DNA from: Serratia sp. Ag1
GTDB lineage: Bacteria; Pseudomonadota; Gammaproteobacteria; Enterobacterales; Enterobacteriaceae
Length of the DNA stretch: 64,000 bases
Assembly (NCBI RefSeq): GCF_000743355.1
Contig: NZ_JQEI01000015.1
Coordinates: 62,001 to 126,000 of the forward strand
Direction: 5' to 3'
Position numbers and translations under genes: made by a program. Each line of letters begins with the position of its first letter. The first letter of the stretch is position 1. Below are positions 48,805 through 58,359 of the stretch, piece by piece. The notes under the pieces are model-generated. The model saw only the letters and a program-made list of their open reading frames with translations. It was not told the DNA's origin and did not search any database.

Positions 48805-49008
48805 CTAACCCTTTCTTCCTGCCGCTGTAATCAGATCATTCGGAATGTAGCGGTGAGTATCTGTTGCTCCAGGACTATCAGGTGGCTTGAATGGTTCAGT
48901 TGGTGCTGCATTGAGGGAAAATTTACCGATGATGAAGTGCGGAACATCAGAAATGGAAAATAAGAAGATAGATATAAAAATTTTTTCCTGTCTAGTCATA
49001 TCTTTCAT
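48805..49008 (-). CDS. hypothetical small protein
   Basis: A 67-residue frame has an N-terminal hydrophobic stretch (IFISIFLFSISDVPHFIIG) and a polar, proline-rich tail. The ribosome site is weak for both possible ATG codons (49008, 48999). It lies just after the last immunity gene, in the opposite direction. It may be chance; 49009-49207 holds nothing else. Confidence 0.25.
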   Translation of the reverse strand: MKDMTRQEKIFISIFLFSISDVPHFIIGKFSLNAAPTEPFKPPDSPGATDTHRYIPNDLITAAGRKG

Positions 49009-49207
49009 TGAATAGATGGTAATTAATTTTTTTATATTGGGAATTATAACTGGATCTATCTCGCCGTTTTACCGTCCCCGTAATCCTACGGTTAGGTTCT
49101 CAAGCGCAGTTACCCAAACCTTCCAGCTGCTCTGTTTTCAGCAGGTTCATGGTGTAGAAATGCGATCAGTGAACCCGCAGACTTAGATGATATTTTGCCT
49201 AATGCTA

Positions 49208-49411
49208 TCACTGAATTTTTTTATTAATCAGTTGCGACAGCTCACACAGATGAGTGATTAATGTATCGAGCTTTTCTTGTTGATTGGCATCAAATGATTG
49301 AACATCTGTCGGCGCGGTTTTTTCCAGCGTGTCGATTATGCTTTCAACCTCTTGGTAATGTTTGGAAATGAGTGAAGAAATGCCTAGAACTGCACATTTT
49401 AGTGTGTTCAA
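49208..49411 (-). CDS. hypothetical small helical protein, start uncertain
   Basis: The 67-residue frame is predicted mostly helical (YQEVESIIDTLEKTAPTDVQ, KLDTLITHLCELSQLINKK) with coding-like composition. The only start is a TTG at 49411. The frame stays open about 15 codons further upstream without a good start, so the gene may have lost its 5' end. The family is unknown. Confidence 0.35.
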   Translation of the reverse strand: MNTLKCAVLGISSLISKHYQEVESIIDTLEKTAPTDVQSFDANQQEKLDTLITHLCELSQLINKKIQ

Positions 49412-49506
49412 TTTGCCAGTTAGCTCTTGAAGATGGTGTTCCTCAACCGAGCTTCTTCAATAACTTTGCTATTTTTTTGCCCAAAGAGCGATTAGAGGTT
49501 TACGCG

Positions 49507-50298
49507 ATGCAACAAATTGATTTTTACATGATAGATGCCTTCAGTAACACGACCTTTGGCGGTAATGCCGCAGCAGTATGCCCGCTCACAGAATGGTTGC
49601 CTGATGAAACATTATTGAAAATGTCTAAGCAGCATAACCAGTCAGAAACAGCATTTTTTGTCGCAAATGATAATGGTTTTGAGTTGCGCTGGTTTACCTC
49701 CCAGGCTGAAATAAATCTGTGCGGACATGCCACACTGGCAGCTGCGCACGTTATCTTTGAACATCTTGATTACCAAGACACGACTATTCATTTTGATACC
49801 CGATTTGTTGGCCCCCTGACGGTGACACGCAACGGTGAATGGCTGACGCTTGATTTCCCTGCCTGGGAAACCAAATCCATCATGCCGCCGTCATTATTGC
49901 TGGAAGCGTTGGGTATCACAGAATGCAAAGAAGTGCGCGTGGCGCGTGATTACTTGGTAGTCATGGAGAATCAGCAGCAGGTAGAAACGGTACGTCCGAA
50001 TATCAATGCCATGCTGCCTTTGGGAAAAATGGTTTGTATAACCGCTCCAGGTGACAGGGAATATGATTTTGTTAGCCGTTTCTTCTGCCCAGGCGAAGCT
50101 GTTGCGGAAGATCCTGTTACAGGTTCGGCGCATAGCATGCTCATTCCTTACTGGGCTGAAAAACTGAATAAAACGCAGATGTTGGCGCATCAGGGATGTG
50201 ATCGTGGCGGGGATTTACGCTGCCAACAAGTGGGCGATCGCGTTAACATCGGCGGACAGGCAACAACGTATCTGATTGGCAAAGTGCTATTGCGCTAG
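49507..50298 (+). CDS. PhzF-family isomerase
   Basis: The 263-residue protein has the PhzF fold motifs: DAFSNTTFGGNAAAVCPL at the N-terminus, the catalytic glutamate in HNQSETAFF, LCGHATLAAAH, and EDPVTGSAHSMLIPYW. PhzF acts in phenazine synthesis, but most homologues, including E. coli YddE, have unknown substrates, and no other phenazine genes are present here. The ATG at 49507 starts exactly at the conserved N-terminus. Confidence 0.88.
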   Translation: MQQIDFYMIDAFSNTTFGGNAAAVCPLTEWLPDETLLKMSKQHNQSETAFFVANDNGFELRWFTSQAEINLCGHATLAAAHVIFEHLDYQDTTIHFDTRFVGPLTVTRNGEWLTLDFPAWETKSIMPPSLLLEALGITECKEVRVARDYLVVMENQQQVETVRPNINAMLPLGKMVCITAPGDREYDFVSRFFCPGEAVAEDPVTGSAHSMLIPYWAEKLNKTQMLAHQGCDRGGDLRCQQVGDRVNIGGQATTYLIGKVLLR

Positions 50299-50396
50299 AA
50301 CTTCCAGAATATAAGGTCCGCTGGTAGCGCCTACACGATGCCGGGGCTAGGTGGATTGTCTGAGCGGGGCATTGAATGACCCGCTCAGATCCGTGG

Positions 50397-53300
50397 TTAA
50401 GACGGCTTTTTAATGAATTTGCGGTAACACCACTGGCTAAAGTCATCAACGTATAAAAATATCGCCGGGATCACCAGCAGGCTCAGCACGGTTGAGGTCA
50501 ACAAGCCGCCAATCACGGCAATTGCCATCGGTGAACGGAAGCTGGGATCGGCATTGCCTAGCCCTATCGCAATTGGCAACATACCTGCCCCCATAGCAAC
50601 AGTGGTCATGATGATCGGGCGCGCACGTTTATGGCAGGCATCCATCAGGGCCTCTTGACGCGGTTTGGCCGCAACGGCTGGCCGCCCGTCGCTGCCATCA
50701 TTGCCACGCCGCGCCACAATAGCGTACTCCACCAGCAAAATAGAGTTTTTTGTGGCAATTCCCATCAACATGATCAACCCAATCAGCGAAGGCATTGACA
50801 AGCTTTGCCCAGCAGCTAACAGCCCGACGAAGGCCCCTCCTAAAGAGAAAGGCAGTGCGGCAAGGATGGTCACCGGGTGGAGGAAATGTTTGAACAGCAG
50901 CACCAACACGATGTAAATACAGAGGATACCGATCAGCATGGCCAACCCAAAGCTGGCAAAGAGTTCGCTCATGGTTTCAGCATCGCCTACTTCTACCACA
51001 CTCACCCCGGCAGGCAAATTCTGTATTGAGGGCAGTTTTTTAACCTCACTGACCACGGTACCTAATGGAACATTGGAAAGTTCAATCTCCAGATTGATAT
51101 TGCGCGAGCGATCGTAGCGGTTGATCACCGCAGGCCCGCTGGCGATCGCGATATCTGCAACCTGGCTGAGCATCACCGGGCCTTTAGTACCGGGGATAAT
51201 AAGACGTTTTAATGTTTCGATATCTTGCCGTGCGGCATCATCCAGTTTTACCACGATGTCCAGTTGCCTTTGGGGTAAATTCAACTTTGGCAACGACATA
51301 TCATAATCCCCCAACGTGGCGACCCGCAGCGTCTCTCCGATAGCGGCACTGCTGACCCCCAGATCGGCTGCGCGGGCAAAGTCAGGGCGAATGACCACTT
51401 CTGGCCGGACGAGGCTGGCGGTTGACACGATATTTCCCAACCCTGGAATCGTGCGCAAATCGCGCAGCACCGCCTGTTGGGCGGATATCAGGTTGCGCGG
51501 ATCTTCGCCACTCAGCACCAGAATATATTTCTCTCCAGATGCCCCTAGACCCACTTTGGTGCGCACCCCAGGCAGTTGTGTCAGTAGATTGCGGATGCGC
51601 GCTTCAATAGGTTGTTTACGCTCCCTCTCATTGCGCTCAATGAGTTGGATGGTCAAGGTCGCATTACGCGGCTCCACCAGGGCGGAGGAGAAGGGATCAC
51701 TTCCCGCACTTCCGGCGCCAACAGTGGTATAGATGCTGCGTATTTCAGGGACCTGAAGGAGTAACTGACGAGCCTGTTCAGCTATCGTTTCAGTCTGGGC
51801 TAACGTCGAGCCCGGCGGCAGCTCAATAGACACTTGAGTTTGCGAGTTATCATCCGGCGGCATAAATCCAGAAGGGAGCAGGGGGATCAACATCAGTGAG
51901 GCAATAAAGAATAGCCCGACAGAAAGCAGCGTTTTGACCTTATGATGAGTACACCAGTTGACGAGGCGTAAATAGCGGGTGAGCCAGGCTGGATCGCGAT
52001 CGCTTCCCACGATGGGTTTGAGCAGATAAGCGGCCATCATCGGCGTAAGAATGCGCGCAACGACCAGTGAGGCAAAAACGGCGATCGATGCAGTCCAACC
52101 GAACTCTTTGAAAAATTTGCCTGCAATACCACTCATAAACGCCGTAGGAAGGAAGACGGCGATCAGGGTAAAAGTGGTTGCAATCACCGCCAAGCCAATC
52201 TCATCTGCGGCTTCCATCGCAGCTTCATAGGGGGTTTTACCACCGCGCAAGTGACGCACGATGTTTTCGATCTCAACAATCGCGTCATCAACCAGAACCC
52301 CGATCACCAACGACAGTGCCAACAGGCTGATCACATTGATAGAAAACCCCAGTAAAGCCATCCCAAAAAAGGCTGGGATCACCGACATGGGCAGCGCCAC
52401 TGCCGAAATAAAAGTAGCTCGCCATTCACGCAAGAAAAACCAGACGACCAACACCGCCAACAGCGCGCCCTCATACAGCAGATTAAGCGATGAGTTGTAC
52501 TCCGCTTTGACTGGGCTGACGAAGTCAAATGCTTGGGTGAAAATCAGGTGCGGGTATTCTGCCTTGATTTTTTCCAACGCTTTTTCCACAGCGTCGCCAA
52601 CTTCTACCTCGCTCTCCCCACGGCTACGCACGATCTCAAACCCAACGACAGGCTTACCGTCAACAAAGGCAGAAGCACGGACTTCAGCCACAGCGTCTGT
52701 GACAGTCGCGAGTTGATCGAGGCGGACGTAACGCCCATCGATAAGCGGGATCTGTAGTGCCGCGATTTCCTTGGCGGAATGTTGCCCCCCCAGGGTGCGG
52801 ATAGTTTGTTCGCTGTTGCCGAGTTCGGCTCGTCCGCTGGGCGCATCCTGCTGCACTAAACGCAGTTGTTGCGAGATTTGTGCTGCGCTCAGCCCCAGAC
52901 TTTGTATCTTTAACGGATCGAGCACGACCTGGACCTGACGATTGACGCCACCGACTCGTTTGACGGCCCCGACGCCGCGGATCGCCTGCAAGCTGCGCAC
53001 CAGTGTGTTATCCACAAACCATGACAGTGCTTCGTCGTCCAAATGTTCTGAGCGCACCGCATACACCAGCACAGGCGTTCCGGCCAGATTGACCCGTTGT
53101 ACCACAGGATCACGTACATCGCTGGGCAGGTCAGAGCGCACGGCCTGGACTGCCGAACGAGTATCATCCACGGCTTCCTGGACAGGTTTCTCCAGTTGAA
53201 ATTCCAGCGTCATAACAACACTGCCTTCGGAGATCTTGGTGTAGATGTGTTTTAGCCCTTGCAGGGAAGCAACGGAGTCTTCCAGTTTGCGCGCCACGTC

Positions 53301-53483
53301 GTTTTCCAACTGTTCCGGCGAAGCGCCCGGCAAGGCGGCGCTGACGGTGACCATCGGTAACTCGATATCTGGAAACTGTTGGATCTTCATGCTACGGAAA
53401 CTGATGATTCCAGCGAAAGTGAGTAGCACAAACAACATCGCTGCAGGGATGGGGTTGCGTATAGACCAGGTAGAGAGATTCAT
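50397..53483 (-). CDS. RND efflux permease (HAE1 family)
   Basis: The 1028-residue inner-membrane pump belongs to the AcrB/MexB superfamily. It has 12 helices with two large periplasmic loops, and helix 4 carries the proton-relay aspartates (GVLVDDAIVEIENI). It exports hydrophobic compounds with an adaptor and an outer-membrane channel; the channel gene is not in this cluster, so TolC is the likely partner. The start overlaps the adaptor stop by 4 nt. Confidence 0.93.
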   Translation of the reverse strand: MNLSTWSIRNPIPAAMLFVLLTFAGIISFRSMKIQQFPDIELPMVTVSAALPGASPEQLENDVARKLEDSVASLQGLKHIYTKISEGSVVMTLEFQLEKPVQEAVDDTRSAVQAVRSDLPSDVRDPVVQRVNLAGTPVLVYAVRSEHLDDEALSWFVDNTLVRSLQAIRGVGAVKRVGGVNRQVQVVLDPLKIQSLGLSAAQISQQLRLVQQDAPSGRAELGNSEQTIRTLGGQHSAKEIAALQIPLIDGRYVRLDQLATVTDAVAEVRASAFVDGKPVVGFEIVRSRGESEVEVGDAVEKALEKIKAEYPHLIFTQAFDFVSPVKAEYNSSLNLLYEGALLAVLVVWFFLREWRATFISAVALPMSVIPAFFGMALLGFSINVISLLALSLVIGVLVDDAIVEIENIVRHLRGGKTPYEAAMEAADEIGLAVIATTFTLIAVFLPTAFMSGIAGKFFKEFGWTASIAVFASLVVARILTPMMAAYLLKPIVGSDRDPAWLTRYLRLVNWCTHHKVKTLLSVGLFFIASLMLIPLLPSGFMPPDDNSQTQVSIELPPGSTLAQTETIAEQARQLLLQVPEIRSIYTTVGAGSAGSDPFSSALVEPRNATLTIQLIERNERERKQPIEARIRNLLTQLPGVRTKVGLGASGEKYILVLSGEDPRNLISAQQAVLRDLRTIPGLGNIVSTASLVRPEVVIRPDFARAADLGVSSAAIGETLRVATLGDYDMSLPKLNLPQRQLDIVVKLDDAARQDIETLKRLIIPGTKGPVMLSQVADIAIASGPAVINRYDRSRNINLEIELSNVPLGTVVSEVKKLPSIQNLPAGVSVVEVGDAETMSELFASFGLAMLIGILCIYIVLVLLFKHFLHPVTILAALPFSLGGAFVGLLAAGQSLSMPSLIGLIMLMGIATKNSILLVEYAIVARRGNDGSDGRPAVAAKPRQEALMDACHKRARPIIMTTVAMGAGMLPIAIGLGNADPSFRSPMAIAVIGGLLTSTVLSLLVIPAIFLYVDDFSQWCYRKFIKKPS

Positions 53484-54655
53484 TGCGCTGCTCCCCCTAT
53501 CGGGAGGGGGTTAACGCGCACTTTTTCGCCGTGGTTGAGGAAACTGGCACCGCGGGTAACGATGCGCATATCAGGCCGCAGGCCGGTGAGGATTTCAAAC
53601 CGCCCTTGATATAACTGACCAATGTCGACTTTAATTTCGCTGACGTTGCCCGCTTCATCAACAGCAAAAAGATAATGAAATCCTTCGCGAGAGACGAGAG
53701 CGGATTGTGAAACGGTGAGCGCCGATATTTCACCGACGTGGAACGCCCCTTGGGCAAACATGCCTGCTTTTACCCCGAGTTGTTGCTGTGGCGTTGGGGT
53801 GATATCGACATAGACGATGGCGTTGCGGGTTTGCAGATCGAGTGCAGGGGCCAGGGCGCGGATGCGGCCAGTGAGTTCGGTTCCGGCTGTGGTGCGCAAG
53901 ACGGCACTCATCCCAGGTTTGAGATAGGGTAACTCTGCGGCGGTCAGCTCTGCGCGCCATTCCAGGCGCTCTTGACGGATCAGCCGGAATAACTCGTTGC
54001 CACGGTTGGCGACGTTACCCACCGTGGCGCTTCGCGCTGAGATAACACCGTCGTCGGGGGCCAGTACGCGGGTTTTTTCCAGGCGCAAGCGCTGGTATTG
54101 GACTTGCGCTTTGGCTTGTTGCACGCGAGCACGTGCGGTTTTATCAGCGGCGAGATATTGGTCGATCTGCAGTTCGCTGAGTGCCCCGGTATTTTTTAGT
54201 TGGCGTGCGCGTTGTGCATTAGTGCTGGCTTCGTCTTTATTGGCCAGAGCTTCTGCTAAAGTAGCCTCTGCTTGGGCAAGATCGGCGGTGACCGTTTCGG
54301 GATCAAAACGCGCAAGAAGTTGGTCCTTACGCACGCGGTCACCTACATTGACGTAAATTTCTGCCAGGCGTAGCCCATCTGCCTCACTACTGACGATCGC
54401 CTCCTGCCAGGCGGCAATATTACCATTGGCATTGATTTGGCGTGGTAAATTCTGTTGCTGAGGTACTTCGATATTCACGGTGAGTGCAACCTGTTTCTCT
54501 GGCGTAGTATCACCATGAGCGGGTTTATTGGCACTTGTTGCAAAGATAAAATAAATGCTGATACCGGTTATGAGGACAACAGCGCTGAGAAAAATTCTAT
54601 TTTTGTACCACGTCATCTTAATTCTCAATCCAGTGGTGGTGGTTAAAAAGTCCAT
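53480..54655 (-). CDS. RND efflux periplasmic adaptor (membrane-fusion protein)
   Basis: The 391-residue protein has an N-terminal anchor (about residues 22-42), a lipoyl-type domain (EIYVNVGDRVRKDQLLARFD), a helical hairpin and a beta-barrel. It joins the RND pump to the outer-membrane channel. Two starts are possible (54655 and 54616), neither with a good ribosome site; the shorter form would begin MTWYKNR just before the anchor. It is the first gene of the two-gene operon. Confidence 0.9.
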   Translation of the reverse strand: MDFLTTTTGLRIKMTWYKNRIFLSAVVLITGISIYFIFATSANKPAHGDTTPEKQVALTVNIEVPQQQNLPRQINANGNIAAWQEAIVSSEADGLRLAEIYVNVGDRVRKDQLLARFDPETVTADLAQAEATLAEALANKDEASTNAQRARQLKNTGALSELQIDQYLAADKTARARVQQAKAQVQYQRLRLEKTRVLAPDDGVISARSATVGNVANRGNELFRLIRQERLEWRAELTAAELPYLKPGMSAVLRTTAGTELTGRIRALAPALDLQTRNAIVYVDITPTPQQQLGVKAGMFAQGAFHVGEISALTVSQSALVSREGFHYLFAVDEAGNVSEIKVDIGQLYQGRFEILTGLRPDMRIVTRGASFLNHGEKVRVNPLPIGGAAQ

Positions 54656-54829
54656 TTAATTCATCATCATACTATGTCACATAATCCAATGAATCAATCA
54701 TGACGACAATCAAGAAATATCTCGAAATCACATTCGGGCAGCTTTAACGAGCTCTTGCAGCAAGAATATCTTTGCAGACGGTGAAGCGGTCGAAAATTCA
54801 GTTGTTCGGTTTTACCGAACAATTGCCGG

Positions 54830-54919
54830 ATTTGCAAAGCAGCAGCGCCACTTAAAAAAGCTGACGGGGAAAAGGATATCGCCAGTTTACTGTAGTGAAA
54901 AACCAACACCGAAAAATAG
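54830..54919 (+). pseudogene. 90-bp fragment duplicating the rhuM 3' end
   Basis: The stretch aligns with 37030-37122, from the ATTTGC...CAGCAGCGCC part to the final AAAAAATAG, with about 80-85 per cent identity by eye and small indels. It carries stops, so it is not coding. The rest of 54656-55162 holds no gene; a short stretch near 55080-55110 precedes the symporter gene. Confidence 0.75.
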
Positions 54920-55162
54920 CCATTGATCGCCACTCTCACAATTCGACACCTGCAGCGCTGAATATTCAAAGAAACAGTTTAAATATGCTGGGCATTTCAC
55001 AGGCTTGCGCTTGCAAACGCTGGGATTTTGCGACAGGTTAAATATGTGTTAATTAATTGCTGAATGTAACTATTACGCTCGGCGGTGCGGATAGGCAGCA
55101 GCACCGTACCCGGCAGTTAAACTGCAAACTTTATCAGGGCATCAACGAAGGAGTTGGATTGC

Positions 55163-56659
55163 ATGAATGAATTTGTCAATGCCGTCAATGGCGTGATTTG
55201 GAGCCAGGCGCTCATCTATCTATGTTTGGGAACGGGCCTCTACTTTTCTCTGCGTAGCCGCTTTTTACAACTGCGCCATTTGAAAGGGATGGTTCGTCTG
55301 ATCTTCCAGGGCAAAGCCAATGCCGCCGGGGTATCTTCTTTTCAGGCGCTTTCCATGACGCTAGCGGGGCGGGTAGGAACCGGTAACATCGCCGGGGTGG
55401 CAACCGCTATCACTTTCGGCGGCCCAGGGGCGCTTTTCTGGATGTGGATGGTAGCCTTTCTCGGTGCCAGCTCTGCGTTTGTGGAATCAACGCTGGGCCA
55501 GGTTTATAAAGAGAAGCTCAATGGAGAATATCGTGGCGGCCCGGCCTTCTATATCGAGAAAGGGCTTGGCATGAAGTGGTATGCCTGGATTTTTGCCATT
55601 GCCACCATCTTTTCCTGTGGGCTGCTGTTGCCGGGCGTTCAGGCTAACTCCATCGGGGCCAGCCTGAATATCGCGTTTGGCATCAGCCCGAATGTGACGG
55701 CTGCGCTCATTGCCATTTTACTGGGGTTTATCATCTTCGGTGGGGTTAAGCGGATTGCGAGTTTTGCCAGCACCGTGGTGCCGTTTATGGCGCTGGGCTA
55801 TATCATTGTGGCCTGCGTGATTGTTGCGCTCAATATCACTCAACTGCCCGGCGTAATCCTACTGGTCTGGAAAAGTGCGTTCGGCCTTGACGCCGGTTTT
55901 GGCGCTATTCTGGGGATGGCTATTATGTGGGGGGTTAAGCGCGGCGTGTACTCCAACGAGGCAGCGCAGGGAACTGGCCCACACGCCTCTTCTGCCGCTG
56001 CGGTTAGCCACCCGGCAAAACAGGGACTGGTGCAGGCGTTTTCCGTTTATATTGATACCCTGTTCGTGTGTTCTGCCACAGGCTTTATGCTGCTTATTAC
56101 CGGCCTGTATAACGTTCAGGGGCCGGAGGGTGCCGCGCTCTATACGGGGATCGCCGGGGTTGCCGCTGGCCCTGGGTATGTGCAAACCGCGATGGAAAGC
56201 ATGATGCCCGGCTTTGGCAGCTATTTTGTCGCCCTTGCGCTGTTTTTCTTCGCCTTTACTACCATCGTGGCCTATTACTACATCGCCGAAACTAACGTGG
56301 CGTACCTCAACCGGAAGATTAATCGCCCCTGGCTGACCTTTGTGCTGAAAATCGCGCTGATGGCTTCTGCCGTTTATGGCACGGTGAAGACGGCAGATTT
56401 GGCGTGGGGGCTGGGGGATATTGGCGTCGGGATGATGGCTTGGCTGAACATCGTTGCCATTTTGCTGCTGCGTAACAAGGCTTTCTCTTGCCTGAAAGAT
56501 TATGAAGCGCAATTGGCACAAGGCGTTGACCCGGTGTTTCATCCAGAAAAACTCGGTATCGAGCGGGCTGACTATTGGATCGACAATCGCGCTGAGGTGA
56601 ACCTGATACGTGAGTCAATGGGAAACATTGATGAAAATGCGGGGCTCCCGGGCAAATAG
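55163..56659 (+). CDS. sodium:alanine/glycine symporter (AGCS family)
   Basis: The 498-residue membrane protein has about 11 helices and the family signatures (SFQALSMTLAGRVGTGNIAGVA, FGGPGALFWMW, GVYSNEAAQGTGPHASSAA). AGCS proteins import alanine or glycine with sodium; the exact substrate is inferred only. AAGGAG lies 9 nt before the ATG at 55163, and a TTG three codons earlier is less likely. It is a single gene. Confidence 0.92.
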   Translation: MNEFVNAVNGVIWSQALIYLCLGTGLYFSLRSRFLQLRHLKGMVRLIFQGKANAAGVSSFQALSMTLAGRVGTGNIAGVATAITFGGPGALFWMWMVAFLGASSAFVESTLGQVYKEKLNGEYRGGPAFYIEKGLGMKWYAWIFAIATIFSCGLLLPGVQANSIGASLNIAFGISPNVTAALIAILLGFIIFGGVKRIASFASTVVPFMALGYIIVACVIVALNITQLPGVILLVWKSAFGLDAGFGAILGMAIMWGVKRGVYSNEAAQGTGPHASSAAAVSHPAKQGLVQAFSVYIDTLFVCSATGFMLLITGLYNVQGPEGAALYTGIAGVAAGPGYVQTAMESMMPGFGSYFVALALFFFAFTTIVAYYYIAETNVAYLNRKINRPWLTFVLKIALMASAVYGTVKTADLAWGLGDIGVGMMAWLNIVAILLLRNKAFSCLKDYEAQLAQGVDPVFHPEKLGIERADYWIDNRAEVNLIRESMGNIDENAGLPGK

Positions 56660-56669
56660 CGCATCATTA

Positions 56670-56701
56670 GGAGCACGGGGGGTTCATTTTAACCGTGCTC
56701 C
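56670..56701 (+). terminator. hairpin after the AGCS symporter
   Basis: GGAGCACGG (56670-56678) pairs with CCGTGCTCC (56693-56701), with a 14-nt loop. No T tract follows, so strength is uncertain. Confidence 0.45.
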
Positions 56702-56799
56702 ACGTTGAGCAACCTCAACCTGTTGGTACTAAAACATAACCTTTTTTATATTTAATATTTATAAAGAGGGACTAAGAAAGCTAACGTAAAAATAGAGAT

Positions 56800-57071
56800 T
56801 ATACCCGTCATACTTCAAGTTGCTTGGGTGTTGGCTGCGTTACTCGGCCCATACTGGGCCTCGCCCCTTCGGGGCCGCTGCAAGCAGCGTTCAAATCTGC
56901 CAAGCAGATTTGTCACTCACCCCAGTCACTTACTTGAGTAAGCTCCTGGGGATGATGAGCCTCATAAATGAGGCTCCCCCTGCGGGCCAGCGCAAGCGCT
57001 GTTCAAACCGGTCTTTGACCGGTTTGTCATTCAGTTGCCGCCTACAAGCAACTCGAATTATTTTGGGTATA
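56800..57071. repeat. 272-bp multi-hairpin palindromic repeat (MITE-like)
   Basis: The ends are imperfect inverted repeats: TATACCCGTCATACTTCAAG on the left, and the complement of TATACCCAAAATAATTCGAG on the right. Between them lie at least four hairpins in a row: GCCCC/GGGGC, AAATCTGC/GCAGATTT, GAGCCTCAT/ATGAGGCTC, AACCGGTC/GACCGGTT. No coding frame is present. The same ends occur, with the interior deleted, at 60055-60097, and one related end lies at 57102-57124. This family of repeats is common in Serratia-like genomes. Confidence 0.8.
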
Positions 57072-57101
57072 GAAAGTCGGGCGGCAGAGGTTATTACTTT
57101 C

Positions 57102-57124
57102 TATACTCAAAATAATTTGAGCTG
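57102..57124. repeat. solo end of the MITE-like repeat
   Basis: TATACTCAAAATAATTTGAG plus three bases resembles the inverted right end of the neighbouring 272-bp element, from which it lies 31 bp. Confidence 0.5.
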
Positions 57125-57154
57125 TAAACAATAGCTCAACGTTGAGGGGGCTTT

Positions 57155-57778
57155 ATGTCAGGTGAGCCAAGTCGTATAGTTTACCAATTGATATCCAAGC
57201 TAAATGATAAGCAGGGGAGGTTATTCTCTACAATAGATGGGAGCCTGTTTGCGATTAATCAGCATGATGAAGAACAGCGAGCTGGGAAGGTTAAATATTA
57301 CTTTATTGATGCCAGTTCTGCACTTGATGCCGGTTATAGTTTAGCCGAGTTATTCAATATGATACCGAGCTTGGCACAGTTTCTTGGTGGCCTTTATGAG
57401 CGGCATGGTCTTTTCTTTAAAAAAAAGATACAAAACTTGTTAGGGGGGGAACCATGGAATCCGAACTTATTTATTATAGACAGGATTGAAATATTACCTG
57501 AGTTTAGAGGTAAAGGTTTTTTTTTGAAAATGATAAATGATGGTGTGCAGCATTTTGCGTGCGGAGCCGAGCTTATGGCCTTAAGGGCCTTTCCGTTACA
57601 GTTCGAAGTTAATGCTGAGGGGCAAGAAATAAACAAATGGGTTGCAGGAATGAACTTGAAAGAGTTATGTCAGGAAGAGAAAATCGCCTTTCATCGTCTG
57701 GCGAAATACTATCAAAAGTCTGGTTTTGTCAGGGTTACCGATTCTGGGATTATGGTAAAATCGATTAAAAGAGGGTAG
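57155..57778 (+). CDS. GNAT-fold protein, N-acetyltransferase-like
   Basis: The 207-residue protein has a GNAT motif A near residue 118 (IDRIEILPEFRGKGFFLKMI), where RGKG would contact acetyl-CoA, and a C-terminal YYQKSGFVRV typical of the last strand. The substrate is unknown. It is low in G+C compared with core genes and lies right after the palindromic repeat. GAGGGG precedes the ATG. Confidence 0.7.
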   Translation: MSGEPSRIVYQLISKLNDKQGRLFSTIDGSLFAINQHDEEQRAGKVKYYFIDASSALDAGYSLAELFNMIPSLAQFLGGLYERHGLFFKKKIQNLLGGEPWNPNLFIIDRIEILPEFRGKGFFLKMINDGVQHFACGAELMALRAFPLQFEVNAEGQEINKWVAGMNLKELCQEEKIAFHRLAKYYQKSGFVRVTDSGIMVKSIKRG

Positions 57779-58359
57779 CCAGGTAATTAATGCAAAAAAT
57801 AGAATAACGCTTGCCATGGTTGGGTTGAGTAGCTAAGGCATTATTTTAAATAAACTAATACACTCCTTTCATGCTAATAATGTTCGTTATTTATTCTATT
57901 AGGTCTTGGAGCTAATAACAAAGTTTACGGTGCCGGTGTGCATCCCTTGCCGCTTTAGCATAATACCCTGGTTTGTAGTGCAACACCTTGTTGACAGTTA
58001 TGCATCATAAAGACAACTTTCACCCCGATCGAGACAACATTTTTTTATATGAGATTAAATTATCTGTTCAGTGCCTGTTGCCCATATAGGATTATTTATC
58101 ACATATAAAAAAATGTTACTTTTGTATTCTTGAGGAGTTAATTACACTCCTGTGAGTTTCTTTTAAACCTAACAATATAACTATCTTCACTATTTGATGA
58201 GACTTGCTTTACGCTTGCTGTCGAGAAGTCAGTATATTTCTGCAAAAAATATCTTCATGTGTGTAACGGGTTATACATACCTGCAAAATCATCTCTTGGT
58301 TAATTGATTTAATTTCTTAATCCGCATCATGAACCCGAGGTTAATGTTTAAGGTGAAAA
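57779..58359. other. 581-bp A/T-rich gap before an orphan regulator
   Basis: No gene or RNA is recognisable. The sequence is markedly A/T-rich, as expected for the control region of an acquired, H-NS-silenced regulator, but I see no defined operator. Confidence 0.3.

Noticed and set aside
32366-55000. Second selC attachment site marking the far end of an island
   Set aside because: I looked for a repeat of the selC 3' end (TCTTCCGCCA) downstream and saw none. Only the rhuM fragment suggests a boundary.
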